A stretch of DNA of 64,000 nt. It comes from Metellina segmentata. Taxonomy: Eukaryota; Arthropoda; Arachnida; Araneae; Tetragnathidae. The translations under genes were made by a program, and so were the position numbers. The stretch is taken from the NCBI GenBank assembly GCA_947359465.1, contig OX375873.1:138443916-138507915 (forward strand), given 5' to 3'. Below, one piece after another: positions 11,901 to 21,689 of this stretch; position 1 is the stretch's first letter, and every line of letters begins with the position of its first letter. Below the pieces are notes generated by a model, which made no database searches, was not told the DNA's origin, and saw nothing but the letters and a program-made list of their open reading frames with translations.

Positions 11901-12292
11901 CGGATGCGTCCGTGCTGAATATGTAGTCGCTGCCGCTGTAGGAGGGCTGTGGCACGTCGAGGTTTGGCCTCCGCGGGGAGCCGATGAGGTCGATGTCGGA
12001 AATTTCCGGACTCGCGCACGGAGCCTGAGGGCTCTCCGCGAACGGAACTTGCAGGACTGCCATCTCTGGCATGGGGTGGACGTGGGTCGAGGTCTTCCGG
12101 GGGTTGCTGCCGCCGCCATTGAGGGAGGCGGAAGACCTGCGCTGCTTGGAGGACCGACGACCGGATGACGACCAGGAGCCGGACCGCTGGTGCCGGGTCC
12201 TCCGCAGGGAGATGCTCGTCCGTCCGTTCTCTTCTTTGCGCCGTTTTCTGCGGAAGTGCTTGTACCACAGCAGGAGGCGCCTCCTTCCGCAC
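11901..12292 (-). CDS. Ca-alpha1T: T-type (Cav3) calcium channel alpha-1 exon: I-II linker (basic, Ser-rich)
   Basis: A GC-rich exon of 392 bases (1 + 130 codons + 1) encoding intracellular I-II linker: CGRRRLLLWYKHFRRKRRKE, then an Arg/Ser-rich stretch (RTRHQRSGSWSSSGRRSSKQ), a middle part with HVHPMPEMAVLQVP, and the end SEISDIDLI-like acidic patch and YSGSDYIFSTDAS. Frame choice is fixed by the upstream exon: AG|G makes Arg and keeps this frame open. Acceptor CTGTTGCAG ends at 12293. The donor GTCAGT starting at 11900 is weaker than usual but is the one that keeps phase with the next exon candidate. Linker sequence is poorly conserved, so identity rests on splice phase, composition and position. 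A hAT element sits about 40 bp upstream of the acceptor. Confidence 0.82.
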
Positions 12293-12342
12293 CTGCAACA
12301 GAGCAACTGGACTTCAGAAATATTTTTTTTAAACCCTTTAAG

Positions 12343-13173
12343 CAGGGATGCGACATCGATGTTTTGAAACATCGATGTTCAGAATTAAAACAATCTATGT
12401 TAATAATACATCGCCTCAAAACCATCGATGTTTTTAAACATCAGTGCATTTAAACTTTTCCAGCCATTTCTTATAGAACTGGTTTAGTAACCTCTAACAT
12501 TCTGTTACTCTACCAACCTGTTCACCCGACGGGGGAAGGGGGGGTGGAAAAGATTTAATTTGTCAGTTACAGTGTTCATTAATTTATAACTAAGATTTTT
12601 TTAAACTGTCAAAACAAAGTCAAAAAATAAAAGAACAATTTACAAATCTTTTATTTGTAACTTGAAAAATACAAAAGAAAATAATATTGACAACAATTTG
12701 ACATAGTTTCTACTAACTATAAGTATAGGTAGGTAGGTACATAACAATAATTGTTGTTAGAGTTATTATTAGTTATTTATCAACTTATAAGGGGGGAGGA
12801 ACATGAACTTATTTTTTATGTCCTGCAAATAAAAAATATTAGGCCTATAATTATTATAAGCCCCAATATTTGTTATTCACAGTTTGTAAAAACAGAAGTT
12901 TGTTAACTTTCTCCACCTTACGCCGACTTCTTTTTTCCTTAACTATCTCACCAGTTTGGGGAAAAACTCTTTCTGATGGAACGGATATCGAGATGACTGA
13001 CAAATACTTAGTTTTGCACAGTTATTTTTCTTAATTTTTACAATGGTACTTTTTGTATTCAAAAATAAAACATCGACAATGCAAAAACATTGATGTCAAA
13101 CAAATATCGGCTCCAATAAATCGATTATAAATACATCGATGTTTTTATAAAACATCGAAATGTCGCATCCCTA
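12343..13173 (-). mobile_element. hAT-like element, internally deleted, with foldback ends
   Basis: Target duplication CCTTTAAG (12335-12342) and CCTTCAAG (13174-13181), 8 bp as for hAT. Ends CAGGGATGCGACATCGATG and inverted TAGGGATGCGACATTTCGATG, each followed by AACATCGATGTT foldbacks. On the minus strand about 12865-13012 a frame reads YLSVISISVPSERVFPQTGE, then IVKEKRSRRKVEKVNKLLFL, the hAT C-terminal dimerisation region. Most of the transposase is missing. It lies about 40 bp upstream of a splice acceptor. Confidence 0.85.
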
Positions 13174-13199
13174 CCTTCAAGTGGGGGACCGTCGTGGCC

Positions 13200-13360
13200 C
13201 GATGACTAACAACCTGCGAGTTGTAGGTGAAGCAGGCTCTATTCCTGTCGTGTGCATTCCTCTCTGGGTGTATTTCTCTCATCTCTGTCAGTAAAACCTT
13301 CATTATGTGTGTGTCTATTACTTGATATAGCATGTCTTGCGGTTAAAAGGTGGTCCTTGC
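13200..13360 (+). mobile_element. Fourth tRNA-derived short repeat, copy 1
   Basis: CGTCGTGGCCCGATGACTAA, CAACCTGCGAGTT, then CTCTGGGTGTATTTCTCTC and AGTAAAACCTTCATTATGTG. This matches, inverted, the repeats at 14640-14800, 29385-29615 and 54955-55155. The head resembles a decayed tRNA. Confidence 0.6.
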
Positions 13361-13788
13361 ACCACCATACCCTCAAACCCTTGAAGTGCTTCGACGAGGT
13401 ATCTCGTCCACCTAAATGGTGAATTTTATTAGTGACGAGTTACTTCTTCGAGAGAAAATTGCCTTAGAACACTGCAACGGGGAACGATTGGTTGTTTGGG
13501 TTTTTATATGCCGTATTTTGCCATGCTTCTCTAAACACAAGTGGGACAACGTCAAGCAATGGACATGCAATTGCACAAAGAAAGTTTTACTGCAACTACA
13601 GAGAGAGATATACACCCAGGGAGGAATCAAACCTACTTCGATTACTACTCACATGTTGCTAGTTAAGTGGGCATACCCACTGTACTACCATGAGGGCTTG
13701 GAACAAGTTTTTGCACACCGGCTGGCCACCACAGGACGTGAATACATACCATAAGGAGGGTTAAGGAAAGATCCAACACTGACAACAT

Positions 13789-14341
13789 ACACTACCCTAC
13801 CATAATAGACCGGATAGCGAGATGTGATGATATAAGGGAAAGAATACGTGCTTTAATAGTGGTAGACCCCCACGTGCTGCAATGACACTAGCAACCCTTC
13901 TGGGCATACTTTCAACAAGGTTTTCGTACACAGCTATGGGTATTTGTGTCCACTCCTGCTCAGCTGTAGATTTCGTACGTGGTTCCCTGTTTCGTAAGCG
14001 TCGCTCTAACGCGTCCTACAAATGTTCTATGAGGTTTAGGTTGGGACTCTGAGCAGGCCAGGGAAGACGTTTTACATCCATATCTCGATACCACTGCTTG
14101 AGAGGCTGCAACATGACACGGAGCGTTGTTGTCCTGGAAGTAACATTCGTCCATTCCTTACAATTGCCAGAGCGTAGGAAGAATCGGATTGTCCAAAATG
14201 TTCAGGTAGGCGTCGGCTTTCAATTGACCAGGAAAAACGTGCAAAGATCCCAGGTCATACCACGAAAAACACCTCCAAACAAGCAGTCGGATTTTATGCA
14301 AATTCGCTGGCGTCCGGTCCATTATTGTAGGGGGTAGTGTA
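13789..14341 (-). mobile_element. Internally deleted Tc1-like element (family 2, copy 1)
   Basis: Inverted ends ACACTACCCTACCATAATAG and ATTATTGTAGGGGGTAGTGT. Minus-strand coding remnants: VWRCFSWYDLGSLHVFPGQL, MDECYFQDNNAPCHVAAS (second catalytic Asp) and, shifted, the NLIEHLWDAL-like third block. The N-terminal half is absent. Related copies at 46672-47452 and 60189-60796. Confidence 0.85.
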
Positions 14342-14639
14342 TATGTACCTTTACTCAGAAAGTTCCGAAGAAAAATGAGAGAATATTTGTTACTCCCTGA
14401 TGATCTCTCTACGGCCACTAGACAGTGACATGTTACGAAAACACAAAGACTAATGCATTTGAAACAGACGGTGTTTACCATCTGCAAGGTTTGAAAATAC
14501 ATGGGCCGACTTCATTTTTGTGTTGGATGCTACCAAAAATTGGGATGTCTACTGCCCGAGTGCTTCTAGGGGTGCCAGTGAAAAAAGTTACAGAATTTCA
14601 GAATAAAAAACGAAGAATTGCTTTGTTTCCGGGTTGGGT

Positions 14640-14800
14640 TTTGTAGCGCAAGGGTCATATTTTGGCTGTGCCAGACATAAGACAGACAATATCAAGTAAT
14701 GAACATACACACACAGGAAAGGTTTACTGACACAAAAGAGAGAAATACACTCAGGAAAGAATGTTCCGGGTTTGTATCCGAATTCCAGATTCTAGTTTAA
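14640..14800 (-). mobile_element. Fourth tRNA-derived short repeat, copy 2
   Basis: TTGTAGCGCAAGGGTCATAT, AAGACAGACAATATCAAG, GGAAAGGTTTACTGACACAA and AGAGAGAAATACACTCAGGA are the shared blocks; the tRNA-like head beyond GTTCCGGGTTTGTATCCG is decayed. Confidence 0.62.
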
Positions 14801-15158
14801 ACACTCAATATAGAGTTAAAAAGTGTCAAACATTTGGAATACTAATGAAGACGAGTTTGATAATCTGTTTATACTCCCTTTTCAACTACTGACTTTCTCA
14901 ATAGTTTTAAAACATTGCTTACAAGTCTTTAGATTGAAGAAAATAGGCAAAAAGTGAGAAATAATCGGTAGTTCTAGTCCTTAGAGAGCATTTTAAAGTT
15001 TAAAGTTAAAATTTTGCTCATCTCCAGAATTTTTTTTTTATATAATGTTCATAGCATTTAAATTAGATTTTAATTATTAATCATACACTGAACTTTATTA
15101 GACACGTGTTATGTTCAACAATGTACTCTATATTTTGGATATTGCAATAATACACTTA

Positions 15159-15305
15159 AGCTGGCACCCTACTCTCCAAACTTCCACACCAACCCAACGT
15201 GAAGACTTTTGGCCACGACAGATTTAAGGTGCACCAGCCGCCTCTACACCATACGCTTATAAACTGCCATGAACTGACCCGGATTCGAACCAGGATCCGT
15301 ATCTT
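15159..15305 (-). mobile_element. SINE-A, head and middle only
   Basis: GCTGGCACCCTACTCTCCAA, AGGTGCACCAGCCGCCTCTA and GACCCGGATTCGAACCAGGA (inverted B box). Lacks the 3' tail, so it is a 3'-deleted fragment. Confidence 0.85.
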
Positions 15306-15849
15306 GGGAAATTAATTTACCGAATACTATGAAATGTATTGACTTAAAAATAAAGTATTAGTTAAAGAGTTAAACTAGAAGTATATGTTTTAAAATGTTT
15401 ACACATTTGCTTGAAGCTATGTTGTTTTGCTCTATTAATCTCACGAAAGGTTTCATTGTTAGGAGATGGAGCGTAGGCGATGAATTTAGTTGGATGCACA
15501 TTTACCGCAAAGGATATCTCCAACGGAGAAATAATTTAAAGCGAGGCCCTTAAATAGTTAACTCGTTCAGAAATTGTGTCATATCAATAATATTACAGAA
15601 AGAATACACCCAAGAGTAATTATGAAATTCGAACTAATTACATCCCTCAAACAATTAATGTTGTTGTAAATAGGCATAAATGACAAATCGTTACAACTAG
15701 ACAGTAATTGGATAATCCTCAAAATCCTCCATGTAACGTAGTAGATTAAGAGGCTACTGCTACGCATGGAATAAATTTGCAGGGATGCAATGAGGCAGCG
15801 GTAACCTTTGAGTTTGGAGTGACAGAAAGGTCTCTCTCCAATTGAGCTT

Positions 15850-16105
15850 CCGGGAAGCGGTAGTCCGGTTGGAAGAACAACGGATTAGCAACCGGAGGAA
15901 TCCAATCAAAACGTTAAATCTGTCGTGTCTTCACGTTGGCGTGTTGTAGAATTTATGAGAATGGGATGTCAGCTCAGTTGTTCACGTCGTCATCTGCCTG
16001 TGGTTCAAACTTAAGTGGCCTCGAATCTCTCCCTTAGGGATTGATTGCGGACCTTCGCCAATATCCCGTTATGTTGCTCCAGTGCAACGTTAATTATTTA
16101 TTATA
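15850..16105 (+). mobile_element. SINE-B, near full length
   Basis: Head GTAGTCCGGTTGGAAGAACA with ACGGATTAGCAACCGGAGG, then TCTTCACGTTGGCGTG, GGATGTCAGCTCAGTTG and the tail GTTGCTCCAGTGCAACGTTA. The tRNA-like part differs from SINE-A, while everything after about TGCACGTTAAAT is shared. Confidence 0.85.
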
Positions 16106-16295
16106 GTGAACTTCTATCAATTCCAGGATTTGTACAACAACTGGTACGTGTCTATTGATAAAGCAGAATATAGATTATCCAATCTTTTTTGCATTATACT
16201 CAATTCACAGGATTCTATTTTGGAGTCTATTATTTTCCCCTCCAAGTATCAATTAAATCCCTATGCTTTCGAATGCTTTCAAAAGGGAGTAGGTA

Positions 16296-17418
16296 GGTAT
16301 TTAATCAACGTCGCACAGGAACAACACAACGGGCTATTCAGGATTCACTCGGTTCTTGAAATGTCCTTGAAGTTTTTTCAAAACTAGGGGCACTTGAAAA
16401 TTACAGAACTTGGTGTGTGTGAAAAGTCCTTGAAAGTACTTGAATTTTTTGAAACTAGTACATGATTGTTTAATTTCGTCTTGTGTTGGAACTTGTCCAG
16501 ATTAGCTTCCTCCACGGAAGGTGCGCCATATAGCGTCATTTTGAATGACGCTGGTGTTTCTAGCTTAGACACCATGTGATATATATCAGTGTTGAAGGTA
16601 GGGGGGAAGCTCATAAATCACGTTTCATTGTAGCGTGGTCCCGTCGCTTTTTTGCATAAACTCTTCAGACATGAAAGAGTTAAACCTAAAGGTGGAATTC
16701 CACCTTTCCATCCGACAGCCACCACGGCAGCCATCTGTTGTAGCGGCAGTAGACAAATGCAAAACGGAGATTGTGTCAAGTGTAGATCGAACCGTGTGCA
16801 AGTTTCCATACTCTTCTTCGTGCCACCAAAAGAATTTATCGTACAATATTTTGTCGCACGACATAAATCGACGCGTGCTCTATTAGCCTAGAAGTTAGCA
16901 TTAGGACGAGAAGCCCACTTTGAAAAAAAATCACAGGTTCTGTGAGAAAAGAAAATCGAAATTACAACGAAAATTGCTGATCACATTTCTTTTTTTGACC
17001 ATCAATAGTTTAAAAAAATGGAGTAAACAATTGTCCTTTTTTTTATATTTTCCACATTTTCTTTTTAACTGACAACTTTTGTATATGCCTTGTTTCAGGT
17101 CGTTATAAACAATTTCAGGTCCTTGAAAAAGTTTTTGTTTGCTTTGAAAAGTCCTTGAATTTTTTTTTGGAACAAGATATGGGAATCATGTTATTGGCAA
17201 CTGTCCGGAATCGAACCCGAAGGGAAATATCCAAAGACGACATCACATTAGTTTGAATCACAGTCGGATGACGAGGTCACACCTGAGCTGGTACCCCACT
17301 CTCCAAACTTCTACACCACGCCAACGTGAGGACATTTGAGGCCACGACAGATTGAACGTGCACCAGTTGCGTTGTCGAACTCGCAACTCTCCTGTTGCTA
17401 GTTTCCAACCGCTGCCCC
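16296..17418 (-). mobile_element. SINE-B interrupted by a ~850 bp hAT-like insertion
   Basis: The tail part 16296-16338 (AATCAACGTCGCACAGGAAC, CGGGCTATT) continues at 17191 (TTATTGGCAACTGTCCGG) through the body to the SINE-B head (GAACTCGCAACTCTCCTG, GCTAGTTTCCAACCGC) at 17418. The gap is a separate element. Confidence 0.78.
16339..17182. mobile_element. hAT-like non-autonomous element (with TCCTTGAA motifs)
   Basis: Splits a SINE at GGCTATT/TTATTGGC. Ends CAGGATTCACTCGGTTCTTG and inverted GATTCCCATATCTTGTTCC share CAGGATTC/GATTC with CTTG spacing. Both subterminal regions contain AAAGTCCTTGAA motifs (16357, 16431, 17115, 17149). The centre (16620-16890) is open in several frames on both strands but matches no family I know. 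Confidence 0.55.
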
Positions 17419-17521
17419 GAAAGGAGGGACTGGAGTATCAAAATAAACTAACAAACTAAAGTAACAAACAGGACGAATGCCATCGAAGAAGGTATTCGAA
17501 CGTAGTTGTGCAAATGGTTAC

Positions 17522-17718
17522 CTCGTTAAGTGGGCGATGTATTTGACGATCTCGTTGTAGCAACCGGTGGGCTCTGAAAAAGAGTTGCTGGGGATGCTGC
17601 TGCTGGAGTTCATAGTCGATCGTTCCAAGCGCATGCGTTCCATCTCGCGTTTCTTTGTCTCCGAAAACTGAGTGGCGATGACAACGAGGCACAGGTTGAT
17701 CATGAAAAAAGAACCAAT
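17522..17718 (-). CDS. Ca-alpha1T: T-type (Cav3) calcium channel alpha-1 exon: domain I S6 end and proximal I-II linker
   Basis: Encodes the cytoplasmic end of IS6 ([20 protein letters not shown]) and the proximal I-II linker ([16 protein letters not shown], a serine-rich spacer, then [19 protein letters not shown]). IATQFSETK is a Cav3 hallmark, and the charged helix plus the [12 protein letters not shown] helix correspond to the gating-brake region of T-type channels. Acceptor TTTCCAG ends at 17719; donor GTAACC starts at 17521. The 197 bases read as 65 codons + AG. The AG joins a leading G of the next exon to make Arg, giving AHLTR-CGRRRLLLWYKHF. A mariner relic begins about 130 bp upstream in the intron. 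Confidence 0.95.
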
Positions 17719-17848
17719 CTGGAAACAAAGAGACACTTTACTTACAAGAGATATGGTGGACATGTATTTTTAGTACATTAAAATTTGCTGTTAGTTGTAT
17801 AATTAGTGTACGCAGGCAATATTCAGAAACCGCAGATACTTCACTTCT

Positions 17849-20134
17849 ACTACGATCAAAAAGTACCCGGAATGTTGCCATAAAACAAAAGTTATCAATT
17901 TATGGGTCAAAATTTATTACATCTCCTTCTAAGTAATCTCCGACTTCAATGTACTTCTGCCAACGTTTTTTCCAATCCTAAAAGCATGAATTCAAGTCGT
18001 TTTTGTGACAACCCCCCCCCTCCGGTCAGGGTTTGTATCGAATTTTATTTTATTGCATCAATGGGTTCAAAACGGTGACCGCGAAGAGGGAGTTTCACTC
18101 GTGGAAATATGAAAAAGTCACACGGTGCCATATCAGGTGAATACGGAACTTGTGGAGCCGTATTTGTTGAATGCTTTGTCAAAAATCACGAATAAAAATG
18201 GTATTGTGAAAAGGCGCATTATCGTTACGTAAAACCCATGAGTTATCTCGTCGCAATTCAGGTCGTTTTCGACTCGTCGTTTCGACGAATGATTAGGAAT
18301 TTGTTCAATAATGTCTCTTATTGTTAAACAACGATCATTAAGCACCCATTCTCTGACCTGATTGACACGTTGATCATGGGTCGAAGTGGATGGTCTTCCA
18401 GATCGCGAATCATCTACGACGGATTCTCTACCTTCTTTAAACTTTTTATACTAATCAAATACAGTTGTTTTTGATAAACAGTCGTTTGTATAAGCTTTTT
18501 GCAACATTTCAAATAGGATTTGACAGAAATTCTATTGCGGAAACAAAATTCAATGCATGTTCGTTGCTCAATTACATTCTTAATTTTGGAAAATCAACGA
18601 AGTAAATTTTTTTTATTAACTAGGGGGCTCCGCCCCCTGCTCGCTTACGCTCGCCAACCCCCGGGGATTGCTACGCAATCCCATTTGGTTTGCTTCGCAA
18701 ACCAACACTCCTTTTACATATGGCATTTGGTTTGCTTCGCAAACCAACATTCCTTTCGCAGAGTGAAACTATCTGAATAATTTGTATTATCCTGATTTCC
18801 CTTTACGGTCCATCACGTCACAGCGAGGGCTTCTCCCCCTGCTCGCTTACGCTCGCCGACCCCCGTGGGTTGCTACGCAATCCCGTTTGGTTTGCTTCGC
18901 AAACCAATACCTCTTACGCAAGTGATTTCACTCTTTTTTGCTTTAACACTTAATGCACCCTAAACTAATAGCCGCATCAGTAAAAAATCTTCTGCATCTT
19001 GTTCCCTGTACAATTTTAAGTAAACCCTGTTAATCTCCAAACTTTACGATGCGTACTTTGTACTTTCTCGGTAAAACGTCTGAGAACAGAGGGAAAAAAG
19101 CGAGCCTTTTTCCTCGCCAAATAAAAAGAAATCGTTTTCATGGCAATTGTTGCTACGATAAATTTGATTTCTGGCAAACCTGATAGGCAAAAATACAACC
19201 CTCCGCGAATACAATGCTCCGCGAATTTGCTCCGCGAAATAAAAAATACGAAATTTGTGTCACCAACTTTTGATTGCATCGAATTTATTTATGAACCAAT
19301 TTTAAAAATAATGGTACCGTAAGAAAGAGTACAGTCTGAGGTATACTGCGCTATTTTCAAAATAAAAAACTAATAGTAATGCGATATAGATATGACAGTT
19401 TTAGTTAACGGTAGAAACAAAAAGTAGCGAAAATATCCAAAGATTCCGAATTTTGTATGACCAACTTTTGATCGCATCCAATTTAATTATTAACCGATAT
19501 CAAAAATAATAGTACCGTAAGAAAGAGTACATTCTGAGGTATACTGCTATATTTTAAAAATTAAAAAATAATAGTAATAAATTATAGATACGGCAGTTTT
19601 AGAAAAAAGTAACAAAAATGTCCTGATTTTTCCCGAATTTCAAAAAAATATTATCAAGAACCAAATTGAAATTTAAAAAAAAACTCGACGAGCTGCAAAA
19701 ATTTACGTTGAGAGGTACTCTTTAAAAAAAACTCACGGCTGAAGACTGAAAATTTGTATGTGTTTTGCTCACTCGCGGAAGAAATTTCGCTTCTTCAATT
19801 TTAACACTTAATAAACCCTAAACTAATAGCCGCATCGGAAAAAAATCTTAATAATTGTCCAGGGAATACGATGAAGAACAAACCATGTCAATTTTGTTTT
19901 TTTCCGATCAGTACTTTCTCGGGAAAGAAGAATCGAGCTAAACAGCACAGTTTTCAATTCTGCGGCGGCAACATTTTTTTAATATAGAGAGAAATATTTA
20001 TTTTCAGACGATTAAATTTAATAAATGCCTGATTGTTGCCACGAGTTGGCGTTAGTAGTAAATATATTTGATAAATGTTTGCAGACGATATCTACTATTT
20101 AAAGGAAGCATTTCGGATACTTTTTGATCACAGT
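17849..20134 (-). mobile_element. Mariner relic with a large internal insertion
   Basis: Inverted ends ACTACGATCAAAAAGTACCC and, at 20134 reversed, TACTGTGATCAAAAAGTATC. Minus-strand remnants from 18575 to 17880: CFRNRISVKSYLKCCKKLIQ, SVVDDSRSGRPSTSTHDQRV (mariner helix-turn-helix tail), WVLRNDNAPFHN (second Asp) and PYSPDMAPCDFFIFPRVK (third Asp). The region with the first Asp is deleted. From 18625 to about 20090 it holds the hairpin-rich element. Confidence 0.8.
18625..20090. repeat. Hairpin-rich repeat element inside the mariner
   Basis: Begins GGGGGCTCCGCCCCCTGCTC with tri-loop hairpins GGGATTGCTACGCAATCCC and TTGGTTTGCTTCGCAAACCA (18670, 18692, 18728). A second cluster of the same modules is at 18830-18922. 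Then come two direct copies of a ~213 bp unit (19245-19405 and 19458-19612: ACCGTAAGAAAGAGTACA) and two copies of CCCTAAACTAATAGCCGCAT (18958, 19814). No coding was found. Confidence 0.7.
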
Positions 20135-20186
20135 AATATAGCGTATGAAATATTCAGAAATTGCAGATACTTCTTCGTGCTTTATG

Positions 20187-20336
20187 ACAGGGCTCGAAAT
20201 ACCCGGGTGCACAGGTGCACATGAAAATTAAATTGTGCACCTAAATTTTTCTCGCTAGGTGCATGCCATGCACCTAAATTAAAAACTTAGGGGTGCACCT
20301 TGTGCACCTGAATTAAAAAATCTATTTCGAGGCCTG
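20187..20336. mobile_element. hAT-type MITE, 150 bp, perfect 8 bp target duplication
   Basis: CTTTATGA flanks both sides (20179-20186, 20337-20344). Ends CAGGGCTCGAAATA and inverted CAGGCCTCGAAATA. The interior is a set of GTGCAC palindromes: GGGTGCACAGGTGCAC, TTGTGCACC, AGGTGCATGCCATGCACC, GGGTGCACCTTGTGCACC. No coding. Confidence 0.9.
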
Positions 20337-20369
20337 CTTTATGATCAGTAAGCTACGTTTTGTAATGGG

Positions 20370-20862
20370 CTGATACAAAATTTCTTCCCGTTTTTTTTTT
20401 TGTTGACAAAAATGAAAGAAAAATGAAAGAAAAATGATTTTAATGCATTGTATGAATATAAAATGTTCTTTTCGATGCCCTGCTCTTACTTTCCGGTAGC
20501 TGCATAATCCTGTTCTGATTGATTTTTGTGGCTAAAGAAATGACGAAACATAACCCTTACGACAAGTGTGATCGTGGCACCCCATCACTCTACACAACAC
20601 ATACCTTCTTTTGCATCTGCGAAGCATTCTTGCCTTAACCGGAAATAAAAAGAGCATACTATGTCGAAAAGGATCCTTATTTTCTTCCATTTTGAATGCT
20701 TAACAGATTTTAAAAAACAACCCAATAACACAATTTTTTTCCCAAGTACTCACTGAAATTCCATCTTTCAAAGAAAACTTATAATGTGTGATGTAGTTAA
20801 CACTTCGGTTTTGCGATGCAACGCCATCTAGTGCCAAAAACGGGACGAACTTTTGCATGAAC
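20370..20862 (-). mobile_element. Internally deleted mariner (copy 2)
   Basis: Left end ACAAAATTTCTTCCCGTTTT; right end AAAAACGGGACGAACTTTTG. The minus strand starts MEENKDPFRHSMLFLFP, then a decayed continuation, like the mariner N-terminus at 32416. The catalytic region is missing. Confidence 0.75.
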
Positions 20863-21170
20863 CTAATAAAACCCGGAGAAAATGAGAACATTCCTATGCG
20901 ATCCTTTGGTATCCCAAAGATACACGTACAAAAGTACGGATCCCATTCAAGGGTATCGGATGAGAGAATATTCTATAATAGATACTTACTGATAGCATCG
21001 AGTGCACACAACCTCTGCTCATTCATCTATTTGGAACACCGGTTACCTCGTAAATGCTTTTTCTTTTTCTTATGCACTGAAATCTTTCCCATGAATCCTC
21101 TGAGCTTTACCAGATTGAAACACAATGATTGAAAATTGCCATAATTGATCGGATGAAAGTATCAGAAAGG

Positions 21171-21335
21171 TAATGGTAATGGTAATTTTAGTTAACGTCG
21201 TACTAGAGCAACACAACGGGCTATTGACGACGGTCCGGAATCAGTCCCTTAAAGGAAAGACTCGAGGACAACACCTCGTAATTTTGAACCACGGTCAGAT
21301 GACGAAGCAACACCTGAGCTGGCACCCCACTCTCC
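21171..21335 (-). mobile_element. Headless SINE, 165 bp, with 15 bp target duplication
   Basis: Target duplication AAAGTATCAGAAAGG (21156-21170) versus AAAGTATCATAAAGG (21336-21350). Tail TAATGGTAATGGTAATTTTA, then TTAACGTCGTACTAGAGC and GACGAAGCAAC. Stops inside the body, so there is no tRNA head. Confidence 0.9.
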
Positions 21336-21689
21336 AAAGTATCATAAAGGATTCACTCAAGAAAGTCACAAACTAATTGGTTAGTATGCAGGGAAAATTG
21401 CAGGCGCCAGAACGGATATATGCGTTCGATCTCGTCTTAAGTACATAGAAATCATCACTTCTCTCCATATTCCAGTAAAACATTGTAACAATCCATTACT
21501 CCATTTGTATTTGATGATGGAATAATTTCCCCAGGATATATTCGCTTCAATTCGAATCCTGTGTTTGAAGTCTCTGCATGTGGAGAAGAAATTTATTATC
21601 ATCAGAATATGCATTCGGTGATCACTTGTTATATTTCTGTTGCCAGATTACTGGATGATCACACCTACGAACATGATTAATATATATAG

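Noticed and set aside
11739..12425. Long open frames of 129-228 codons on both strands around the linker exon
   Set aside because: Only the frame that follows in phase from the 17522 donor is supported; the others are by-products of GC richness and cross the MITE or hAT.
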